Part shown: positions 8,132-18,425 of the stretch, piece by piece
How the letters are laid out: each line of letters begins with the position of its first letter
Numbering within the stretch: position 1 is the first letter of the stretch
NCBI GenBank assembly: GCA_030040575.1
Contig: JASHTK010000068.1
Coordinates: forward strand, 1 to 44,816
Length of the DNA: 44,816 bases
Direction: 5' to 3'
Source of the DNA: Gammaproteobacteria bacterium
GTDB lineage: Bacteria; Pseudomonadota; Gammaproteobacteria; Steroidobacterales; Steroidobacteraceae
Made by a program: the position numbers and the translations under genes
Notes under the pieces: model-generated
The model's input: the letters and a program-made list of their open reading frames with translations, nothing else
What the model was told of the DNA's origin: nothing
The model's database searches: none

Positions 8132-9937
8132 ATGACCGAGGGAACGCTGCCCGAGCTCTTGAGGAGGCGCATCGCGCTCGCGCCAGCGGCCGAGGCATAC
8201 CGACAGTTCGATCAACCCTCCGGGCGCTGGGTCCGCTACTCGTGGGCCGACGTGGACCGGCACGTCGCCGAGTACAGGCGCGCGCTGCGCGCCGAGGGGC
8301 TGCCCGCCGGCGCGCGCATTGCGATCCTGGTGCCGAACAGCGTCGAGCACGTATGGATGGATCAAGCCGCGCTCGCCCTCGGGTTCGTTCCCGTGCCCAT
8401 GCACGTGATCGACAACCCGGAGAGCCTGTCGTACGTGCTCGCGGACAGCGGCGCCTCGGTGCTCTTCATCGATTCGGCGGCACGCTGGGGGACGCTCGAG
8501 CCGCTCGCGAAGGCGCTTACCGAGCTGCGGCGAGTGATTTACCTCGGTACCTCGGGCGACGGAGCCGGACGCGCGAGGCCCCTTGCCGAATGGCTCGCTG
8601 CGGCGACGGGCTCCGACCGCGTCCGCGAGGAGGGGGTTCCCGGCGCCGACGCGCTCGCGGCGATCGTGTACACCTCCGGCACCACGGGGCGCCCGAAGGG
8701 CGTGATGCTCTCGCACCGGAACGTGGTATCGAACGTGCAGGCGATCCTGGCCGCGATTCCCGTGCTCGAGACGGACGTGTTTCTGTCCTTTCTGCCTCTG
8801 TCGCACACGCTCGAGCGTACGGCGGGCTACTACCTGCCGATCGCCGCGGGCGCCTGCGTGGCGTTCGCTCGCTCCGTATCGCGCCTCATGGATGACATCG
8901 GCACGGTCCGCCCGACCGTGCTCGTCTCCGTGCCGCGGATCTACGAGCGGGTCTATGCCGCAATCCACGCGTCAATGGAACACCACCCGATCTCTCGGGT
9001 GCTCTTTGCGCTCGCCGTGCGCCGCGGCTGGGCTCGATTTGCGCGAGCTCGGAGCGCGCGGGCTCGGAGCGCGCGCGCCTGGGCCTCGTACTCACTGAGA
9101 CGTCTCGAGCCGCCGCTCGATCGCTGGGTCGGCGAGCGCGTTCGCGGTCGCTTCGGCGGCCGATTGCGTGCGGCCGTGACGGGCGGCGCGCCCCTCGTGC
9201 CGGAGGTGGCGCGAACGCTCCTCGCCCTCGGCATCCCTCTGCTGCAGGGCTATGGACTCACCGAGAGCGCACCGGTCGTCGCCTGCAACACGCTCGTGGA
9301 CAATCACCCGGAGACCGTCGGCCGGCCTCTTCCGGGGGTGGAGGCGCGCATCGGGGAGCGCGACGAGCTGCTCGTCCGGGGCCCGAGCGTCATGGTGGGC
9401 TACTGGGGCCGCGCCCGCGAGACGGCGGAGACGGTGGACGCGGACGGATGGCTGCACACGGGCGACCAAGCGCAGATCCTCGAGGGACGGATCATCATCC
9501 GCGGCCGGATCAAGGACATCCTCGTCACCTCTACGGGCGAGAAGATCGCGGCGGTCGATCTTGAGACCGCGATGCTCGCAGATCCAGCCTTCGATCAGGT
9601 CATGGTGGTCGGCGAGGGACGCCCCTACCTCGCGGCGCTCTGCGTGTTGAATCGCGGCCACTGGGAGCGGCAGGCGGGCAGCCTCGGCCTCGACGCCCGG
9701 GATCCTGCGAGCCTTCGATCGCCCGCCGCGCTCCAATGGGCGCTCGCGCGAATCGCCGACGCGGTCCGCGGCCTGCCGGCCTACGCGAGACCCCGCGCCG
9801 TGTGGCTCACGACCGAGCCTTGGACGGTCGATGCCGGCCTCATCACTCCGACCCTGAAGCCGAAGCGCCCGGCGCTGCAGTCGCGCTTCGCGGCGGTGAT
9901 TGCGGAGCTCTATCGCGGTCACGACCTTCTCGGGTGA
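8132..9937 (+). CDS. AMP-dependent long-chain acyl-CoA synthetase (FadD/FAA1-like)
   Basis: MTEGTLPELLRRRIALAPAAEAYRQF; AMP-binding core YTSGTTGRPKGVMLSHRN, GYGLTESAP, GWLHTGDQAQI, RGRIKDILVTSTGEKIA. Confidence 0.9.
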   Translation: MTEGTLPELLRRRIALAPAAEAYRQFDQPSGRWVRYSWADVDRHVAEYRRALRAEGLPAGARIAILVPNSVEHVWMDQAALALGFVPVPMHVIDNPESLSYVLADSGASVLFIDSAARWGTLEPLAKALTELRRVIYLGTSGDGAGRARPLAEWLAAATGSDRVREEGVPGADALAAIVYTSGTTGRPKGVMLSHRNVVSNVQAILAAIPVLETDVFLSFLPLSHTLERTAGYYLPIAAGACVAFARSVSRLMDDIGTVRPTVLVSVPRIYERVYAAIHASMEHHPISRVLFALAVRRGWARFARARSARARSARAWASYSLRRLEPPLDRWVGERVRGRFGGRLRAAVTGGAPLVPEVARTLLALGIPLLQGYGLTESAPVVACNTLVDNHPETVGRPLPGVEARIGERDELLVRGPSVMVGYWGRARETAETVDADGWLHTGDQAQILEGRIIIRGRIKDILVTSTGEKIAAVDLETAMLADPAFDQVMVVGEGRPYLAALCVLNRGHWERQAGSLGLDARDPASLRSPAALQWALARIADAVRGLPAYARPRAVWLTTEPWTVDAGLITPTLKPKRPALQSRFAAVIAELYRGHDLLG

Positions 9938-10029
9938 CTGCGCACCGCGGCGGATCCGTAGCAATGCGGATGCGGGAGACGGGTGGAGCGAGTATCTCTG
10001 CCGGCGAAGCACGGTCGGCGGGAGCTCGG

Positions 10030-10908
10030 ATGAGGCAGGTCCAGTCGATTCTCGTCGCCATCGAGCGCGACGGCAATCCTGAGCGGGTGATCGCCAAGGC
10101 GGTCGACCTGGCGCGCTGCTTCGGCGCGCGCCTCGAGCTGTTCCTCGGTAATGCGGAATCCGCGTACGTGCAGCGCCATCAGTACGAGGCGAGCGCGCTC
10201 GCGAGGGCGCGCGATGCCTGCATCGCCGAGTCGCGTGCGTATCTCGAGCAGCTGTGGAGATCCCTCGCGATTCACGACGTGACGGTCGCGATGGACGCCG
10301 CGTGCGAGAGTCCGGGCTACGAGGGGATCGTCCACAAGGCGCAACAGGTCTCGGCGGATCTCGTCGTTCGCGGCCGGGGCGAGGGCGGCCGGGGCGCGGG
10401 GCGCGCACTCGGTGCGGGCGACTGGGATCTCGTGCGAACCTGTCCGGTGCCGCTGCTGCTGACGCGTGGGCAGCCCTGGAAGAGGCGACCCACCGTCGCG
10501 GCGGCCATCGACATCGCCGGCGGCGAGGCTCCGGCCCTCACCCGATCGATCCTGCGGGCGGCCGGCCGTTTCGCGGCCGATTGCGCGGGCACGTGGGATG
10601 TCGTCTACGCTCATCGCGGCGACCACGTCGCAGCGCGTGAGATCGAGTCCGATCGAGCCGCGCTCGCCCGCAGCGCCGCTGAGGCGGACGTGCATCCGGC
10701 CGAGCTGTTCGTCGTCGTCGGCGAGCCCGCCGCGGCGATCCCACAGTTTGCCGAGCAGCATGCGTACGACCTCCTCGTGCTCGGCGCGCTCACGCATCGA
10801 AAGGCGTTGACGGCGCTCGTCGGCACCCTCACCGGGCAGCTCATCGAGACGCTCGACTCGGATGTGCTGCTCGTCAAGCCGCCGCTCTACCGATCGCCCG
10901 TCCGCTGA
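10030..10908 (+). CDS. Tandem universal stress protein (UspE-like)
   Basis: MRQVQSILVAIERDGNPERVIAKAVDLARCFGARLELF...CPVPLLLTRG...AYDLLVLGALTHRKALTALVGTLTGQLIETLDSDVLLVKPP. Confidence 0.82.
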   Translation: MRQVQSILVAIERDGNPERVIAKAVDLARCFGARLELFLGNAESAYVQRHQYEASALARARDACIAESRAYLEQLWRSLAIHDVTVAMDAACESPGYEGIVHKAQQVSADLVVRGRGEGGRGAGRALGAGDWDLVRTCPVPLLLTRGQPWKRRPTVAAAIDIAGGEAPALTRSILRAAGRFAADCAGTWDVVYAHRGDHVAAREIESDRAALARSAAEADVHPAELFVVVGEPAAAIPQFAEQHAYDLLVLGALTHRKALTALVGTLTGQLIETLDSDVLLVKPPLYRSPVR

Positions 10909-10974
10909 GGCGCGCCGTCTCTACGTACATCTCCGCACGGGCAGCGGGCTCTCACAGGCTTAGGCTTGCGTGCC

Positions 10975-12999
10975 ATGGACGCGCGTCAAAAGCAGGCGAT
11001 GCTCTGGTATGCGCTCGCTGCGCTCGGCCTTGTCTTCCTCATCCAGTGGTGCTTCACCGTGCCGGCCGCCACGACGATCGCCTACAGCGATTTCAAGGCG
11101 TTGCTCGCTGCCGGCAAGATCGAGGACGTGACCGTCGGCACCGATACGATCGAGGCGTCGGTCGATCTCACCGGCGCGCAGTCCCTGCTGAGCGCGAGCA
11201 CCGTGCAGGCCATCAAGCAGCAAGGGCTCGGTGCGACGGCGCCCGTCGCAGGGCCGGCGGGCAAGCCGACCCTCTATCGAGTGATCGCGAGGCGAGTGGA
11301 GGATCCGGGGCTCACCGCCGAGCTCGACGCGGCCAAGGTGAGCTACGCGGCCGCGAACGAGAATCGCTGGCTCGCGACGGTGCTCTCGTGGGTGCTGCCG
11401 GCCCTGATCTTCGTGCTGATCTGGAGCTTCGTGCTGCGCCGGAGCGTGGGCGGCGGTGGGGTCGGATCGCTGATGGCGGTCGGCCAGAGCAAGGCGAAGG
11501 TCTACGTGCAATCCGCGACCGGCGTGCACTTCGCGGACGTGGCGGGGATCGACGAGGCGAAGGCGGAGCTCATGGAGATCGTCGAGTTCCTGCGCAGCCC
11601 CGAGCGCTATCGCCGCCTCGGTGGGAAGATTCCAAAGGGCGTGCTCATCGTCGGGGCGCCGGGGACCGGCAAGACCCTGCTCGCCAAGGCCGTCGCCGGG
11701 GAGGCGGGAGTGGCGTTCCTCTCGATCAGCGGATCCGAGTTCGTCGAGATGTTCGTCGGCGTCGGCGCGGCGCGGGTGCGCGATCTGTTCGCACAGGCCG
11801 AGCAGCGCGCCCCGTGCATCATCTTCATCGACGAGCTCGATGCGCTCGGCAAGGCGCGCGGGTTGAGCGGCATCGGCGGACACGACGAGCGCGAGCAGAC
11901 GCTCAACCAGCTGCTCGTGCAGATGGACGGCTTCGACACCCGAAACGGCGTCATCATCATGGCGGCGACCAACCGTCCGGAGACGCTCGACCCGGCGCTC
12001 CTGCGGCCGGGGCGCTTCGACCGCCACGTCGCGGTCGATCGTCCGGACGTGAAGGGCCGCGAGGAGATTCTCAAGGTGCATGCGCGTCGCGTCACGCTCG
12101 CCCCGGACGTGAGTTTGGGGGTGGTCGCCGCCAAGACGGCCGGCTTCGTCGGGGCGGACCTCGCGAACATCGTCAACGAGGCGGCCTTGCACGCGGCGCG
12201 GCTCGACAAGCCCGCCGTCGAGATGCGCGACTTCGAGGAGGCCATCGATCGGGTCGTCGGCGGCCTCGAGAAGCGCAACCGGGTGATGAATCCGCTCGAG
12301 AAGGAGACCGTCGCGTATCACGAGGCGGGTCACGCGCTCATCGCCGAGTCCCGCCCGCATGCCGACCGCGTGAGCAAGATCTCGATCATTCCGCGCGGGA
12401 TCGCCGCGCTCGGCTTCACGCAGCAGCTTCCGACCGAGGACCGCTACCTCTTGAAGCGCAGCGAGCTTCTCGACCGGCTGGACGTGCTCCTCGGCGGGCG
12501 CGTCGCCGAGGAGCTCGTCTACGGGGACGTATCGACCGGGGCGCAGAACGATCTGCAGCGCGCGACCGACATGGCGCGGCACATGGTCGCGCAGTACGGC
12601 ATGAGCGCGCGTCTCGGCGAGGCCACCTTCGAGCTCCCGCAGCAGGCCTTTCTCGGCGGCCCCGATCGGATTGCGACCCGCGGGGCCTACAGCGAGAGAA
12701 CGGCCCGCCTCATCGATGAGGAGGTCTCGAGGCTCCTCGCCGAGGCCCACGAGCGCGTCCTGCGCACGCTCAGCCAGCGACGCTCGGCGTTGGATGAGCT
12801 CGCTCGACTGCTCCTCAGGCAGGAGGTGGTCGAGCGGGCGACCCTCGATGAGTTGCTCAGGCGCTCGAGCGGCGCGCCGCCGCAGCCGCAGGCGCTGCCG
12901 CAGCCACAGGCCCTGCCGCAGGCGGCCGCGGCTCTGATGCGAGCTGGCGCTCGATCTCCAGCACCCGCAGATGCGTCTTGTACAGCGCATCCGGATTGA
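10975..12999 (+). CDS. ftsH: ATP-dependent zinc metalloprotease FtsH
   Basis: [67 protein letters not shown]; alternative ATG at 10966. Confidence 0.95.
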   Translation: MDARQKQAMLWYALAALGLVFLIQWCFTVPAATTIAYSDFKALLAAGKIEDVTVGTDTIEASVDLTGAQSLLSASTVQAIKQQGLGATAPVAGPAGKPTLYRVIARRVEDPGLTAELDAAKVSYAAANENRWLATVLSWVLPALIFVLIWSFVLRRSVGGGGVGSLMAVGQSKAKVYVQSATGVHFADVAGIDEAKAELMEIVEFLRSPERYRRLGGKIPKGVLIVGAPGTGKTLLAKAVAGEAGVAFLSISGSEFVEMFVGVGAARVRDLFAQAEQRAPCIIFIDELDALGKARGLSGIGGHDEREQTLNQLLVQMDGFDTRNGVIIMAATNRPETLDPALLRPGRFDRHVAVDRPDVKGREEILKVHARRVTLAPDVSLGVVAAKTAGFVGADLANIVNEAALHAARLDKPAVEMRDFEEAIDRVVGGLEKRNRVMNPLEKETVAYHEAGHALIAESRPHADRVSKISIIPRGIAALGFTQQLPTEDRYLLKRSELLDRLDVLLGGRVAEELVYGDVSTGAQNDLQRATDMARHMVAQYGMSARLGEATFELPQQAFLGGPDRIATRGAYSERTARLIDEEVSRLLAEAHERVLRTLSQRRSALDELARLLLRQEVVERATLDELLRRSSGAPPQPQALPQPQALPQAAAALMRAGARSPAPADASCTAHPD

Positions 13000-15343
13000 G
13001 GCTGATCGAGTCGATCCCGAGCCGCACGAGATACTCCGCGAGCTCGGGGTAATCCGAGGGCGCCTGCCCGCAGATGCCCGAGTGGCGGCGGTTGCGCCGG
13101 CAGCCCTCCACCGCGAGCCGCAGCATCTGCTTCACCCCCGGATCGCGCTCGTCGAAGTCGAAGGCGACGATGGCCGAATCGCGGTCGACGCCGAGCGTGA
13201 GCTGCGTGAGGTCGTTGGATCCGATCGAGAAGCCGTCGAAGAGGCGGCTGAACTCATCGATGAGCAGCACGTTGTTCGGGATCTCGCACATCACGTAGAT
13301 CTCGAGCCCGTTCGCTCCGCGCTCGAGTCCGAGCTCCTGCATGCGCGCCACGACGCCCCTCGCCTCCGCCACGCGCCGGCAGAACGGGATCATAAGCTTG
13401 ATGTTGGTGAGCCCCATCCGCTCGCGCGCAGCCTTCATCGCCGCGCACTCGAGCGCGAAGCCCTCGGCGTAGGCGGGATGGGTGTAGCGCGATGCGCCGC
13501 GAAAGCCGAGCATGGGATTCTCCTCGTGGGCCTCGAACCAGCGTCCCCCGAGCAGTCCCGCGTACTCGTTCGTCTTGAAATCCGACATGCGCACGATGAC
13601 GGGCTTCGGATAGAACGCGGCGGCGATCGTCCCGACGCCCTCCGCCAGGCGCTCGATGAAGAATTCCGCCGGCCGCGGATAATCCCGCGCGAGCTGCAGC
13701 AGGGCGCGGCGCTCGGCCTCGTCCGCGACTCGCTCCGGATGCAGCAGCGCCATCGGATGAGCCTTGATGTACTCCGCGATGATGAATTCGATCCGGGCAA
13801 GCCCGACGCCGTCGTTCGGGAGGAAGCTCGTCTGGAACGCGAGCTCCGGATTGCCGAGGATCACCATGATCTTCGTGCGCGGGCGTGACAGGCTCGCGAC
13901 GTCCGTGCGCTGGACCTCAAACGGGAGGGCGCCCTCGTAGATCTTGCCGATATCGCCTTCGACGCACGACACCGTGACGGTATCGCCCGTCTTCAGCACC
14001 TCGGTCGCGCTCTCGGTGCCGACGACGGCCGGAATCCCGAACTCCCGCGCGACGATCGCGGCGTGACAGGTCCTCCCGCCACGATTCGTGACGATCGCCG
14101 CGGCGCGCTTCATGATCGGCTCCCAATCGGGCGTCGTGATGTCGGTCACGAGCACCTCGCCGGGCTTGAACTCGGCGAGGTGCGCCGCGCTCGCGACGAC
14201 GTGCACGACTCCGGTGCCGATGCGCGCCCCCACCGCGTGTCCGCTCGCGAGCGTCCTCCCGGATCCCTTGAGCGAGAACTCCTCGATCAGCGCGCCGCGC
14301 CGTTGCGAGGCCACCGTCTCTGGCCTCGCCTGCACCACGTAGAGCTGATGGTCGAGACCGTCCTTCCCCCACTCGATGTCCATCGGCACGAGGTGTCCGG
14401 CCTTCTCGCTGTAGTGCCGCTCGATCTTGACGGCGTAGTCGGCGAGCTGCAGCACCTCCGCATCGTCCAGGCAGTAGCGGTCGCGATCCGCCTGAGGAGT
14501 CGGCACGTTGCGCGTCGCCTCGCGCGTGCCCCCCTGCGCATAGATCATCTTGATCTTCTTGCTGCCGCGCGTGCGCCGCAGGACGGCCCGGTATCCGCTC
14601 GCGAAGGTCGGCTTGTGCACCAGGAACTCATCCGGGTCGAGCGCGCCCTGGACGATGTTCTCCCCGAGCCCGTATGCCGCGCTCACGAGGACCACGTCGC
14701 GGAAGCCCGTCTCGGTGTCGAGCGTGAACAGGACGCCGCTCGCGGCGAGGTCGGCGCGCACCATCTTCATGACGCCGATCGAGAGGGCGACTCGGAAATG
14801 ATCGAAGCCCTGGTCGATCCGGTAATGGATCGATCGGTCGGTGAACAGGCTCGCGAAACACCGCCGGCAGGCATCGAGCAGCCGCTCGTCGCCGCAGACG
14901 TTGAGGAACGTCTCCTGCTGCCCGGCGAAGCTCGCCGTCGGCAGGTCCTCGGCCGTCGCGGAGCTGCGCACCGCGAGGGTGAGCTCGGGTCCGTACTGCT
15001 CGCCGAGCGCGTGGTAGGCCTCGAGAATCTCGCCTCTCAGATCATCCGGGAGCGGTGCGCCGTAGACGATCTCCCGGGCCCGATGCCCGCGGCGGGCGAG
15101 ATCCTCCATGTCGTCGCCTTTCAGGCCGTCGAGCGTCTCGTGCAGCGCATCCCAGGCTCTCGCGCGGTCGAGCACATCGCGGTACGCCTCCGCCGTGATC
15201 GCAAATCCGTTCGGAATCCTGACGCCCTGCGGCGCGAGCCGCCGGTACATCTCGCCGAGCGAGGCGTTCTTGCCGCCGACGAGCCGGACATCCTCGATGC
15301 CGATCTCGCCGAAGGTGCGGACGTAGCGTGCTTGGGCGGGCAT
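12857..15343 (-). CDS. ppsA: Phosphoenolpyruvate synthase
   Basis: YVRTFGEIGIEDVRLVGGKNASLGEMYRRL...NRGGRTCHAAIVAREFGIPAVVGT...GFSIGSNDLTQLTLGVDRDS; possible start ATG 15343. Confidence 0.95.
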   Translation of the reverse strand: MPAQARYVRTFGEIGIEDVRLVGGKNASLGEMYRRLAPQGVRIPNGFAITAEAYRDVLDRARAWDALHETLDGLKGDDMEDLARRGHRAREIVYGAPLPDDLRGEILEAYHALGEQYGPELTLAVRSSATAEDLPTASFAGQQETFLNVCGDERLLDACRRCFASLFTDRSIHYRIDQGFDHFRVALSIGVMKMVRADLAASGVLFTLDTETGFRDVVLVSAAYGLGENIVQGALDPDEFLVHKPTFASGYRAVLRRTRGSKKIKMIYAQGGTREATRNVPTPQADRDRYCLDDAEVLQLADYAVKIERHYSEKAGHLVPMDIEWGKDGLDHQLYVVQARPETVASQRRGALIEEFSLKGSGRTLASGHAVGARIGTGVVHVVASAAHLAEFKPGEVLVTDITTPDWEPIMKRAAAIVTNRGGRTCHAAIVAREFGIPAVVGTESATEVLKTGDTVTVSCVEGDIGKIYEGALPFEVQRTDVASLSRPRTKIMVILGNPELAFQTSFLPNDGVGLARIEFIIAEYIKAHPMALLHPERVADEAERRALLQLARDYPRPAEFFIERLAEGVGTIAAAFYPKPVIVRMSDFKTNEYAGLLGGRWFEAHEENPMLGFRGASRYTHPAYAEGFALECAAMKAARERMGLTNIKLMIPFCRRVAEARGVVARMQELGLERGANGLEIYVMCEIPNNVLLIDEFSRLFDGFSIGSNDLTQLTLGVDRDSAIVAFDFDERDPGVKQMLRLAVEGCRRNRRHSGICGQAPSDYPELAEYLVRLGIDSISLNPDALYKTHLRVLEIERQLASEPRPPAAGPVAAAAPAAAAARRSSA
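12880..12915 (+). repeat. Two tandem 18-bp units (CCGCAGCCGCAGGCGCTG / CCGCAGCCACAGGCCCTG) in the ftsH/ppsA overlap
   Basis: Read directly; encodes PQPQAL repeats in FtsH and Ala/Pro-rich tail in PpsA. Confidence 0.85.
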
Positions 15344-15416
15344 CGCAGCTCTCCAGCCACCGCTCACTCAGCGCCTTGCGGCACGGCGTGAGCCGAGCGG
15401 TGCAACGTGGTGCACG

Positions 15417-15797
15417 TCAAGGGGCGCTCGGAGGTTCGAGCGCCCCGGCCCTGAGGAGCCGGGGACGCGCCGGTGGAGCGAATTCGAGCGAGCGCGAGGG
15501 CGCGCGGGCCAGGAGCGCCCGGATCAACCCGGGTGCGAACTCGGACCACTCCACCGCGATGCCGCGCGCGTCCTGCCGAACAAGGCAGGCGCGAAGGCCG
15601 CAGCGCTCGTGGCTCTCGAGCCGCAGCCGCTCGAGCTCCACCGCGAGGAGCGTTCCGGGAGGCAGACGCGCGCTCGTCTCGATGTACGCGCCGCTCAGGC
15701 TCGCATTGCGAATGCATCCCGGAGCGAGGGCCCTCGGCCGTGCGTCGAGCCGGACCGGCACATAGACCGAGATGCGCTCTCCCCAGCGATGTTCCAT
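15417..15797 (-). CDS. PilZ-domain protein (putative c-di-GMP effector)
   Basis: MEHRWGERISVYVPVRLDARPRALAPGCIRNASLSGAYIETSARLPPGTLLAVELERL: RxxxR-like and [N/D]xSxxGxxI motif; alternative start 15815. Confidence 0.75.
   Translation of the reverse strand: MEHRWGERISVYVPVRLDARPRALAPGCIRNASLSGAYIETSARLPPGTLLAVELERLRLESHERCGLRACLVRQDARGIAVEWSEFAPGLIRALLARAPSRSLEFAPPARPRLLRAGALEPPSAP
15421..15464. repeat. Two overlapping hairpins sharing CCCC: GGGGCGCTCG-GAGGTT-CGAGCGCCCC and CCCCGGC-CCTGAGGA-GCCGGGG
   Basis: Read directly: 10-bp perfect stem 15421-15430/15437-15446; second 7-bp stem 15443-15449/15458-15464. Confidence 0.85.
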
Positions 15798-15891
15798 CGT
15801 CGCGTCCCCCATCAACCCTCACGAGCATGCTTGCACCGCCCGCGTGCGCTCGGAATACGGATAAGTGCCTAACCCCTGCCGAGCGGCGAGC

Positions 15892-16938
15892 TCAGCCGTG
15901 GCTGCTCGAGATCACGACCTTCAGCGCGCGGCTCTCGGCCGCATGCGCGAAGGTGTCGTACGCCCTCGCGATGTCGGTGAGCGTGAAGTGGTGCGTGACG
16001 AGCGCGAGGGGCTGCAGCCGGCCCGAGAGCACGGTCTTCAGGAGGAGCGGCGTGCTCACCGTATCGACCAGCCGAGTGGTGAGCGTCACGTTCTGCGACC
16101 AGAGCCTCTCGAGGTGCAGCTCGACGCTCTTGCCGTGGACGCCGATGTTGGCGATCACTCCCGCCGGCGCGACGATCGACTGGCACAGATCGAAGGTCTC
16201 GGGAACGCCGACCGCCTCGATCGCCGCATCGACGCCGCGTCCTCCGCTCAGGTCCAAGATCCGCTCGGCCGCCCGGCCGTCGCGGCTGTTGACGGTCTGG
16301 GTGGCCCCGAGCCGCTTCGCGATCCCGAGACGATGATCGTCCACGTCCACCACGATGATCTCCGCGGGCGCGTAGAACTGCGCCGTGAGCAGCGTCGCGA
16401 GCCCGATCGGGCCCGCGCCGACGATCGCGACCGAGGCGCCGGGGGAGATCCTGCCGTTTAGCACGCCGCACTCGTACCCGGTCGGAAAGATGTCGCTCAG
16501 CATCACGAACGGCTCGTGGTCGGCCGCCTGCGGCAGCCGGTAGAGGCTCGTGTCGGCCCAGGGAATGCGCACGAACTCGGCCTGAGTGCCGTCGATCGTG
16601 TTGCCGAGGATCCAGCCGCCCTGGATGCAATGGGAATTGAGGCCCCGGCGGCAGTTCTCGCATTTTCCGCAAGACGTGATGCAGGAGACGAGCACCGCAT
16701 CGCCGGGCTTGAAGTGGGATACCGCCGAGCCGACCTCCTCGACGGTGCCGACGCCCTCGTGCCCGAGGATTCGGCCCGTCGCGACGGTCGGCACGTCGCC
16801 CTTCAAGATGTGCAGATCGGTTCCGCAGATGGTCGTCTTGTTGATCCTCACGACCGCATCGGTCGGCAGCTCGACGGCGGGCTTGGGGCGCTCCGCGAGG
16901 GCGCGCTTGCCGGGCCCGAGATAGACAAGAGCTTTCAT
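15892..16938 (-). CDS. Zinc-dependent alcohol dehydrogenase (MDR superfamily)
   Basis: MKALVYLGPGKRALAERPKP...CGTDLHILKG...GHEGVGTVEEVG...CGKCENCRRGLNSHC structural Zn site; NAD-binding VAIVGAGPIGLATLL. Confidence 0.93.
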   Translation of the reverse strand: MKALVYLGPGKRALAERPKPAVELPTDAVVRINKTTICGTDLHILKGDVPTVATGRILGHEGVGTVEEVGSAVSHFKPGDAVLVSCITSCGKCENCRRGLNSHCIQGGWILGNTIDGTQAEFVRIPWADTSLYRLPQAADHEPFVMLSDIFPTGYECGVLNGRISPGASVAIVGAGPIGLATLLTAQFYAPAEIIVVDVDDHRLGIAKRLGATQTVNSRDGRAAERILDLSGGRGVDAAIEAVGVPETFDLCQSIVAPAGVIANIGVHGKSVELHLERLWSQNVTLTTRLVDTVSTPLLLKTVLSGRLQPLALVTHHFTLTDIARAYDTFAHAAESRALKVVISSSHG

Positions 16939-18425
16939 GGCAGTCCTCCGGTGTGAGATCGGTCGTTCCACCAGCCACCGCCGAGCGCGACATAGAGCGC
17001 CACGGTGTCCTGGTACCGCACGGCGAGCGCCTGCAGCTCGTCGATCGCCGCTTGGTGGTACTGTGCGTCGGCGTTGAGCACGTCGAGATAGGTGGCGAGG
17101 CCCGCCTGGTACTGGGTCTCGGTGAGATGCAGCGCCTGCCGCGCCGCATCGAGCGCTTCGTCCTCGGCGCGCAGGGCGGCGGCGTCGTGATCGAGCGCTG
17201 CCAGCGCGTCGGCGACCTGCCCGAACGCCGCGAGCACGGTCTCGCGATAAAGGGCGAGCGCCGCGTCATAGCGCTCGATGGCGGCCTTGCGGTTGAGCCA
17301 CAGCGTGCCGCCCTCGAAGAGCGGCGTCCCCACGTCGGCTCCGAAGCTCCAGGCCTTGCCGCTCGAGGCGAAGAGGCGGCTCGCCGCGTTGCCGTTCGCC
17401 GAGTAAGCGCCGGTCAGCGTCACGCTCGGCAACAGCGCGGCGGTCGCGACTCCGACGTTGGCGCTCGCCGCGTGGGCCGTCGCCTCCGCGACCAGGATGT
17501 CCGGACGCTGGCGCACCAGGTCCGCGGGCAGGCTCACGGGCAGGTCGGCCGGCAGCCGCAAGTCCGGGAGCTCGATCTCCGGCGCGGCCCCATCGGCGGG
17601 AACGTGGCCGGCGAGCGTCGCGAGCAGCACCTCGCTCTGCGCGAGCTGCTGCTGCAGCGGTGGGAGGGTCGCCTCGCTCGATGCCAGCCCACTTTCGAGC
17701 GACAGCACATCGGAGTAGGGCACCGTGCCCGCCCGGTACTGCACTTTGGCGAGCCTCACCTGCTCGCCCTGCAGGCGGATGAGCTCGCGGGTCGCGTCGA
17801 TCTCCGCGTGGTAGGCCGCCCGGGCGACGACCGTGTTCACGAGGTTCGCGAGCAGCGTGAGGTAGGTCGCGTGCGCGGTGGCGCGCTGCACGTCCACCTC
17901 GGCGGCGAGTCCCTCGAGTTGCCGGCGCTCGCCGCCGAACAGATCGAGCGCATAGCTCGCCGAGGCGGAAAGCGTGAACAGGTTGAAGACGCTCGAGCGC
18001 GCGCTCTCGCCGAGCTCGGCGAGCGAGAGCCGCTCGCGCGTCGCCGCGGCGTCGGCCCGGACCTGGGGATAGAAGATGCCGTACCCGGCTCTGAGGTCGT
18101 CCGCGCTCGCCCGGAGGCTCGCCTGCGCGGCCGCAAGGCCCGGGTTGTTCGCGAGTGCCTCATCGACGAGGCCCTGCAGCCGCGTCGAGTCGAAGAGCCG
18201 CCACCAGTCGCCTGCGACGTCCGCCCCCGGCGTGAAGCGCTGAATCACCCCTTCGGCACGTTCGGTCTGCACCGGGTCGGCCCCGCGGCCGTAGTGCGTC
18301 ACGGCTGGGGCGGCCGGACGGTGAAAGTCGGGCCCCACGGCGCAGCCGCCTGCGCCGCACGCGAGTACCGCGGCGAGGCACGCCGCCCCGATCGGACGCC
18401 GGTCATTCGGACTTGACGTACACAT
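16935..18425 (-). CDS. RND/ABC efflux outer-membrane lipoprotein (NodT/TolC-like OMF)
   Basis: LACGAGGCAVGPDFHRPAAPAV lipobox; DWWRLFDSTRLQGLVDEALANNPGLAAAQASLRAS...RPDILVAEATAHAASANVGVATAALLPSVTLTGAY. Confidence 0.93.
   Translation of the reverse strand: MCTSSPNDRRPIGAACLAAVLACGAGGCAVGPDFHRPAAPAVTHYGRGADPVQTERAEGVIQRFTPGADVAGDWWRLFDSTRLQGLVDEALANNPGLAAAQASLRASADDLRAGYGIFYPQVRADAAATRERLSLAELGESARSSVFNLFTLSASASYALDLFGGERRQLEGLAAEVDVQRATAHATYLTLLANLVNTVVARAAYHAEIDATRELIRLQGEQVRLAKVQYRAGTVPYSDVLSLESGLASSEATLPPLQQQLAQSEVLLATLAGHVPADGAAPEIELPDLRLPADLPVSLPADLVRQRPDILVAEATAHAASANVGVATAALLPSVTLTGAYSANGNAASRLFASSGKAWSFGADVGTPLFEGGTLWLNRKAAIERYDAALALYRETVLAAFGQVADALAALDHDAAALRAEDEALDAARQALHLTETQYQAGLATYLDVLNADAQYHQAAIDELQALAVRYQDTVALYVALGGGWWNDRSHTGGLP

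Noticed and set aside
10960-12990. 676-aa minus-strand ORF opposite ftsH
   Set aside because: Mirrors the ftsH codon structure and has no motif; FtsH is unambiguous.
16563-16572. GAATGCGCAC copy matching the Pat-like gene inverted-repeat arm
   Set aside because: Single copy inside the ADH coding region; together with GAATGCGC at 24821 it may be chance in high-GC DNA, so no regulon is claimed.
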